Source of the DNA: Gordionus sp. m RMFG-2023
Taxonomy: Eukaryota > Nematomorpha > Gordioida > Chordodea > Parachordodidae
Length of the DNA: 64,000 nucleotides
Direction: 5' to 3'
Assembly: GCF_954871325.1 (NCBI RefSeq)
Contig: NC_088778.1
Location: 18,503,666 to 18,567,665, forward strand
Shown here: positions 53,501 to 62,500 of the stretch, in pieces
Layout: every line of letters starts with the position of its first letter
Numbering within the stretch: the first letter of the stretch is position 1
Made by a program: the position numbers and the translations under genes
Notes under the pieces: model-generated
What the model was told of the DNA's origin: nothing
What the model saw: only the letters and a program-made list of their open reading frames with translations
The model's database searches: none

Positions 53501-56500
53501 ATCGATGAAAACTAGTAAAAGAAATTTTTATACTATAGATGGCGTATATTTAGGGTGCTGGTTAAACTTTGAATTAGGTTGTGAGGTCCCTAAACATAAA
53601 AATATGGCACATGTTCTTTTATTTATTAATTTCTTTTTATTAACGATCAATAAAAGTATTTAGACCATATTTTAATTAGTGGAGACCTGCATGGCATAGT
53701 ATGCAAGCAAAATCCAATTATAGTAAATAATTAATGGATAAATTTTATTAAAACATTGGTTTGTACCATAAAATAGATTTTGAGTTGCCTGGCTCATAAA
53801 TTTTTAACCTAGTCTAGCTTGCGGGCTGAGTCAAATATTTAAAGCTGCATAAATACTTTTATTGATTAAGATAGAAAGAAATCCATCAATAAAGGAACCT
53901 ATGACATTTTTATGTAAAAGATCTGAACAGCCCATCCGAAAGCTTATCCCTCATTCTGAAGTCTCGTACACGGTCCAGGCATTGAAAATGATGTGATAGG
54001 AACCTTTTACATGATTTATTATTTAAGAAAATACTATATAGAAATATTATCATTTATTAAAAGAAAATAAAATGCGTAATTTTTTATAAATATTATTGCT
54101 CATTTTTTACTAGTTTAGTTTTTATAGATTTTACTATGATGTCATAAGGGCTCATTTGCCTCTAATTTTTTTTATGTAAAAATATTGATGATTTAAAATT
54201 TTATTGAAATCGAATCGACCTATTTTTTGTACGAAATTTTCAAAAACTGCTCCTGGCGAAAAATGCCCAATAAATTTTAAATTTATTATTTACAAGCATG
54301 TAGTTTTAAATCAATAATTAATTAAATGAAAATCGATACTAAGTTTCTCCCCCGGATAACTCTAAGAGTTATCAGCTGGGACTGTTTGCACAATTATAGG
54401 TTACACGAACCTTAGTCTATATACTAAATTTTGTAAAAAAAAAGCATGAATTTAAAAGAGGTATATTTCAATTTCACTCATTTATTTATATAAAACTTGA
54501 ATATTATAAATAATAGCATTCAATTTGTTATAAGTTTTAAAATGGTGACAATAAAATCACTATAATTTATATTCAGAACTCCTTTAGACAAGGACCAAAA
54601 TTTTATAATATTAAATCAAATTTATTTTCAGAACAAATTGTTGATTTTATTTGGTTATACTCTTAATTTACAATTTATTGGGAATATAAGATTATCAATT
54701 CACTTAGTATTAAAATGAATTTAATTTTTGGAAGTATAAAATTTTAACGTAATATATAATTTTACAGGGTTTCCCATTCAAAAAAGGAAATGTCCCAATC
54801 AAAAAAGGAAAATTTTTTATTATAAAAGGAAAAGGTCCGATCAAAAAAGGAAAAGGTTCAATCAAAAAAGGAAAAGGTCCAAACAAAAAAGGAAAATTCC
54901 CTAAAAAAAGGAAAAAGTCCGATCAAAAAAGGATAAGTGTCAAATAAAAAAGGAAAATGTTCAATCAAAAAAGGAAAAGTGTCAAAATAAAAAGGAAAAG
55001 ATCCAATAAAAAAGGAAAAGTGTCAATCGAAAAAGGAAAATTCCCAAAAGAATAGGAAAAGTGTCAATCAAAAAAGGAAAATTCCCATTCAAAAATAATG
55101 ATTTTTTAAAATTTTTTGTCAATTTTTCTTAAATTTTTAATTATTTTTGTTATTCCTTCTAAATTTATTTCTAAATTTTTGCGATTTCTTTACGTTTTAT
55201 TTCTTACTGATCTTTTCTCAATTTATTTCTACTTTTTGCGATTTTCCTAACTTTTATTTTTCTTACTTTTTTTTTTTAATTCAAAATCCTTTATTTTCAA
55301 TTTTCAAATAATAAATAATATAAAGTATTAAAAAAAACGAAAATATAATATTTTATGTTTTAATATAATTAAAAATGATTGAAAAATATATAATAATACT
55401 ATAAAAAAAAAGAACGGAGATGGTGTGACGCAGGGAAACAAAAATGAAAAAGGGACGTAAGTGTTGTCTAGGATAGCTCTTTGGCTAGAAGACTACCATT
55501 GAAACTGATATAATTAGCTTTGAGAATCGCTATGGATAATCGTTGACGAAGAAAAAAACCCTCTCGAGGTTCTTCTGAGAGTTTGCTGATTTGTGATCCT
55601 AAGTTTTTGAAAAATGCTAAGGCGAGTTTGCCGAAGGTGCCAAGAGTGGTTGATATGATTGGGATGAAGTAATGATCGTTCATTATTTCTGTGTATTTAG
55701 AAGTTTTAAGTTGTTCCTTCTGGTCAAGGATGTTGATGGCATGGTTGGATGAGGCCAAGGGGTCAATACAGGAATAGTCCCATACCAAAAGTTGGCCTCT
55801 CCTCCATGAGATTTGAGAGATCACATCAGGACGTTTACCGTCAGATCTAAAAAGACCCTGTGGTTCTAGAGTGGAAGGAATTTGGGCGGATTTCAGTGCA
55901 TGTTGGATGATTGTATTACATTGCTTGTGTCTGATGAATCGTCCATTGCAGGAGCGACAATGTAAACTATGTCTACCCTTCGAGTCAACTGGCGAGTTGC
56001 ACCCTGAGCAGATGTGAGGGTGAGTGATGGAACAATTTAGACGAATGCCGATGGCGTGGGTAAATTCATTGTTGGATAGTTGAAGCTGAAGATTGGTAGA
56101 TGGGATGGCCTCAAGAAACTCATGTCCCGTACCATTGAGCAGGGAAGAGAATAGGGTGCGGTCGGTAGATTGCATGCTAGATAAGAGAGTTTCAACGCAG
56201 CGAGCAACCACTGGTGCATCCCAGTCTTTCTGTCTATGGGTTGTGGGGGGATGAGAATCAGCATTGATCCTTGTTTTCCAAATATCCATAGCCACGATTA
56301 AGGAAAGGTCTTCTTTAGAATTATGGGCGGTGGTTATTAGCTTTGTCAAGAGACTACTCGATATGAAAGTAGTTATTGCTAAGTCATGTGGAGATCTGAT
56401 GCCGAGACCACCAAATTTGGTTGGAAGAGTTGCTTGGGCCCAAGCGGTTTCGTTGAATCTGATATTTACTATTTTTTCGGTTAAGTCCTTTATTCCTTTT

Positions 56501-59500
56501 TCGTAAGTTTGGAGAGGAATAGGATATTTAAAAATTGGTGTTGACCGAAGTGCGTAAAGAATCCTTGGTATAAAAAAGAAATTTTTTAGCAAAAAAAAGG
56601 ACTTGTGTGATGGAAGAAGTGTAAAGATGTCCTCCAGTTTAAGGAGTATGTCAAGTGTGGAATGAAGAAAGGTGCTTATTGCCGCGTGTCCTCCTACAGG
56701 CGATCCTAGATGTGTTAATTCAACGCTTGATGTGAATTTGAAATCGTGAGTGTTGGGAGCATTAGAATTTAAATGTGAGAATTCAGATTTGCTCTGGTTA
56801 AGCGAAAGTCCAATGGCTGTGCCCTTTTCTTTAATTATGTTGAATGCTTTGGCAATTTCACTACAGGGACCACTCAAGATTCCATCATCAATATACCAAG
56901 CGTGGAGCGATAGAGTACATGAAGAGTTTATTGATTTTATCATGTCGTTGATTCCAAGACTAAAGAGAAGGGATCCGAGAGGGTCACCCTGTTGGATACT
57001 CTCGACAGAAAGTATCTTTTCTTTGTTGAATTGTAAGATTGTTGGTGATTGGTAGCAAGAGAAAAGAAATTTAGTGTAAGCGGGAAATGGAAGCAAGTTG
57101 AATGTAGGAACGTGTTGCGCGAAAGAGTGTTGTAGGCGTTAGAGAAGTCAATTTTTACTAGGGATTCGTTTTTTGGGTTATTTTCAAGGTGAATTCTTGT
57201 TAAGTGCACAGCAGCTTCACACCCACCAGGTATCCCTACACCAAGTTGGTAGGGGCTTAGAATGTGTGCGGCATCGTGTTTGATTCTAGATGCGATTAAT
57301 TTAGCGACCAATCTACGGTAAGTAGAACCAATGGCGATGGGCCGAATGTCCTTATTTGGTTTTTGGAGTGCGATGAGTCTGGCACCGAAGAGTAAGGGGG
57401 TAATAAAGCTGGGTACGTCTCCATTTAGGATTTTGTTGACTAAGTTTGTGATTTTAGTGAGAATTGAAACCTGTGTACAGATCACAAGAGAGGTAATGTC
57501 CTGTAAAAAAATTGGTCTAATCCCATCTAGACCATGAGCCGAATCCCGATGAAAAGATAGGATTGCTTTCCTTACTTCTTCCTGTGTGAAGTCTGCTGTA
57601 CAATGGGAGTAGGGTTGGGGCAATATTGGCATAAATGTTGTTGTGGGATGCTTTGATCGAAACTTAATTAAGGTATCTAAATTGGATTCCGCCAGAGTGT
57701 CATTGGTTGAAATGAGTTTGAGGGCCCCTTTGATATTAAGACTGTCAATTTTCTTCGAAATCAATGAGGCTTTTTGTTGAAGTGGGGTTATTATTTTTTT
57801 GTTTTTGGGATGTCTGGAGATTTGGGACTCATGAAGATGAGTGTTGATGTTTAAACAGGCATCTTTTATTTGTTGAGTTAAGGATTTTTGGAGTGATATG
57901 TCAGGTATTTTGAAAGTATTGTACCCGAAGTTTAGAAATTTTAACCATTCTTCTTCTTTGTTAAAATTTTGCAAAAGAGAAGATATGCAGTTGCTGAGAG
58001 ATTTAGCTACTTGTATTCTCGCTCCTTTGGGTATTCTCGTTATGATACTTGGTTTTGTGGAGTTAAGAAAAATATCTGAGAATGAGGCACCAATTACTTG
58101 GTTTAGGAGGGGAAGCGAGTAAGTGATCTGAGAAAGAGGCGTGTGTTTTGAATGCGGACACCTGTTAGAGATTGGTCCATGAACAAAAAATTCTCCATCA
58201 TTTGTTAAATGTATTGGTTTCATGCAGGATGGGCAGATTTTGCGTTCATGGGGGATGGCCATAGGTATAAAAAAAAATGCTGCCAATAATAAAGCAAAAG
58301 CGCCTGTGAGAGGTCTGTTGATTGAAGAGCAAAAATAGCGAAGGAATGATTATATCTTACTTAATTTATTTTTCTTACTATATCTTATCTCAATTTATTT
58401 TTCTTCTCATTTTTGATAATTCTTTTGTATTTTAAAAAATAATTTATAAATTTAGGTCCATTTTTTTTTTCATACATACAATATTCTTTTTATGATTTTT
58501 CCATTGTAATCTTTTACATACATTTCTATCCTTTTCAATCTCTTTAAGTCATTTTTAATCTTTATTTTATTGAGCATTTCTCAATTTTTTTCTTCTCATT
58601 TTTGATAATTATTTTTAAAAATTATATTTAATGTTTTTGGCAGACAATATAATTACAATTGTTAAATTAAATTAATCGTTTGGTTATAATGTACCTTTTT
58701 AAAATTAAATAAGTTTGAACTGTAATACCAAACGATAGTAAATTAATAAAATATAATCATTTTTAAATTCTTAATACAAAAGAATTATCAAAAATGAGAA
58801 GAAAAATAAATTGAGAGAAGATATAGTAAGAAAAATAAAAGTAAAGAAAATAGCAAAAAGTAAGAAATAAATTGAGAAAAGATCAGTAAGAAAAAAAACA
58901 TAAAGAAATCGCAAAAATCAGAAATAAATTGAAGGAATAACAAAAATAAATAAAAATTGACAAAAAATTACGATTTTTCTTTTTTGAATGGGAATTTTCC
59001 TTTTTTGATTGACACATTTCCTTTCCTTTTGGTAATTTTCCTTTTTTGATTGACACTTTTTCTTTTTTGTTTGGACTTTTTCCTTTTTTGATTGAACCTT
59101 TTCCTTTTATGACTGACCCTTTTCCCTTTTTGATCAGACCTTTTCCTTTTATGATTGAAACTTTTCCTTTTTTGATTTAGACTTTCCCTTTTTTAAATGG
59201 GAAACCCTGTATATCAAAATACAAATATCCACCTTAGGTGTAAAAATACACTTTAATAAATGAAATGACAAGTTTAAGATATTTAAGGCGTAAACCCCAG
59301 TTTATCATTTAAGGGTTTAAGTAAGCTCAATTTAAAAATTAATTTAATTTCTCTACTGGTAATTTTTTTCATTTAATCATAGAGAGATGAATGATAACAG
59401 ATTTTTCTTACTACGATACTTAAATATTTTTGTAAATACCAATACCTTAGAGCTCATTAATGCTGAATGTTTAAAAAGAACATTATCAATAAGCCAGTCT

Positions 59501-62500
59501 CACAACGATCCCCTAGAGCCAAAAATTTATTCCATAAGTGACAATTTTTTTATTTTAAACTTCGCTAGCACTTTTTTCTCACAAATGAATTCTAACCCAA
59601 AAATGATCGGCTAAAATAAAAAATATGAAAAACTGGCAAATTTTATTTTTAATTAACTAGTTATACTCTTTCGGAATAATATCCTACCCTAACCCTTACT
59701 TTTTTGTGCACTTTACCAAATTGAGAACTTTTCTGCCCGACCTTTTCAATTTTAAATAAATTTTGCATGTCCAGAGAACATCATTATAAAGCATTGAATC
59801 TAAAATTCGCCAAACATTTATAGCGAAGACAATATAGCTAATCCGATGTCGGCAATTTATTTCCGCGAATATATTTTAGCGAAGCTTTTATCGCGAACTC
59901 TATAGCGAATTTTCTACCGCAAATATATTTGTGCAAAGTCATTATCGCGAGCGCATGACCGCGAAACTAAATATATTTCTAATTTATTTATTTAAAAGAA
60001 AACAATATATTCAATATAATTTACCTACTAAAGTTCATTAAATCATAAACGCGAAAAGTTGTTACTTACTGTAACTTTTATCGATGTGATAGAAAATAAA
60101 TTAACTTTGCTGTCTCTCACTCATAGTTTTAGGTACGGCAGAGACATTTTGGTTCAAGTTTTTACCACAATAAATTCCCCCTCTGACATATATTTTAAAA
60201 ATGTGCCTTTTGCCACTAAAAGTATATTTTAATAAATATTCTGTGTTTTCCAATCAAGGTAAAAACTGAAAGCTTAGAATTAAACTGATTTTCTCAGATT
60301 ATTTTTAAAAATCATAGTGTTAAGTAATTATTTTATTAAATTTTTTGATTTAAATTTTTTAAGATTTTTCTAAATTGTTGTGTAAATAATGAAAGTGAAT
60401 CTTTTTAAAAAAAAATTGTTGTCTTTATCGGAACCCAGAGATAAAACTTGAAATGTAAATTATATATAACGACTTAATATAATATATTTTAAAAAAGTTT
60501 CATAAAATGTATGCCATATTTTTTTATACACCTCCCAATTATAATTTTTGCATAATGATCGATATGACTTTTTATAATAGTCTTAATATTATATTCAGAT
60601 TACTATCAAATTTTTTGAAAATATAACTATTATTTTAATAGTAAACAAAAAAGATAAAAGAATGATATAAAAATATTTTGAATTTAGGAATTCCCTTATT
60701 TTACTTAGATGGAAATATTTTTTTGAATCGCCATTTAAAATTCGATTAAGACATTCTAATTAGTGATCTGCATCGGGCCTAATTTTTCAAGCCAGGGCCC
60801 AAAATTTTAAAGTTTTGCCGGCCCGAACCCGAAATTTTTTAAAAAGTTTTGCCAACCCGGCCCGAACCCGAAATTTTTTTAAAAAAATTTACCGACCCGG
60901 CCCGGCCCAAATTTATTTAAATATAGAAATTAATTTTTATAATTTCTCAAAATAAAAGACATATGTTATATGTCGAATAGTTTCAATTAATAAAATCAAA
61001 TATTTTTATTTTACATAAAAAATTCAATATAAAATTGATAAATTTAGATATATTTAAAAAAATTTCCAAGGTCCGACCCGACCCGGCCCTATTTTTTTAA
61101 AAAATATTAGGCCCGGCCCAGCCCGAACCCGATTATTTTAAATAGAATTAGGGCTTCGTTCGGGTACTGGCCGGGCCTAAATTTGCAGATCTCTAATTCT
61201 AATAAGTAATTTTATATATTTTATTTAGCTTATAACTTTGCTTTTAGTTAGTAACTGTCAAATGGATGAATTTATAAATATATTTAGTCCTCATCAGAAT
61301 TGGCCTAACTCAGATATCAATTTCTTCAGTTAGGATCAAGGTTTAAACTCTTTGATTAATATATTAATAAAGTCTGAGTTCCTTGTGCGCGATTCTTATA
61401 AAATAAGACTTCGAAAAAAAGCATTGGACAGGATAGCGACAAAATTATATTTCAATAATAAATTTTATAAACCAAATCTAAGTTCATTAACTATTATATT
61501 AATTTATTAAGGTTAAAAAAAATTAAAAACTCCATCAATGATGTACTTATTTTTTTAAAAATATTATTCAATAGTGATAAATATATTTTTATTTTAATGG
61601 TGATATTAAAAACTTTTTTACAAAAATTAAAACATCAACATTTTCTAAATATAATAGTCACTATTAGCAATTATCACGATATTAATATCTTCGCGAAATA
61701 GTTTTCACTAACTATTATTGATTCGCGATAAAGTTTCGTTCAAATGTATTCGCTTTACAGGTTTCGCTATAAAAAATTAGCGGTATTTGTTTCCCGGAAT
61801 AGTATTCGCTAATGTAGATTAAATTTCGCGATAGAAGTTTCGCAGAATTGTCATGGAAACATAAGATTTTTCTAGTCTCCATTCCCATAAAAATATTTTT
61901 TGATTATTAATTTAAGCAATAAAAATATCTCTCATATTAACTTAACTTATAGTAGTAATTTAATTTATTGTATGTTTATTCCAGAGTTTAGTGTTTGAAA
62001 TGCTCTTTAAAATTAAAAATCTTCGGAGATTTTTGTTCTCTGAAGATTTTTAAGCGCTCAAACAGGATTTATAATTTATAAATAAATTTTTTGTGAATTT
62101 TGTATAAAAAACCTTTTATGATGAAATCATAAATTTTTGATCTTTAATAAAATCTTTAATAGGAAAATTTTACCAGCGCCTTATCTTTTGGATTTTTTTT
62201 TTTATCAAATCATGGATTAATGCAGGCCAATTTTTTTTAATTGATGAGAGTTAATCACGATTTTTGGTTATCGGTCACTGATATTGGTTAAAATTGAAAG
62301 TAGTACAAATTAAATTCATCACTTTCATACATAAAGTTATGTCTATTTAATAATCAGAAATTATATTTTTGGGCTCATTTTTATAAGATGCTGTCAGGTT
62401 TAAGATTTTTGGTTTTTTTACAAATTATTAAATTCATTAAAATATAACTTCGTGTAATAATTTTTTAATTCACTTAGTATAATTTTTTAATTTCTAGTTA

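Larger units (their letters stand above)
54765..59209. mobile_element. Second foldback Tc1/mariner-like element (TA target site), hosting a non-LTR insertion
   Basis: Same family as 12147-13773: ends CAGGGTTTCCCATTCAAAAA and its inverse, flanked by TA, with inverted arrays of AAAAAAGGAAAAG-type motifs at 54785-55080 and 58980-59200. Without the nested non-LTR element it is ~1.33 kb and almost fully palindromic. Confidence 0.82.

Noticed and set aside
56264-58122. Several + strand open frames under the LINE ORF
   Set aside because: Shadows of the long minus-strand reverse transcriptase reading.
59387-59614. 75-residue open frame as a missing importin exon
   Set aside because: Sequence does not match the family between exons 16 and 17 and lacks flanking splice sites in the right phase.
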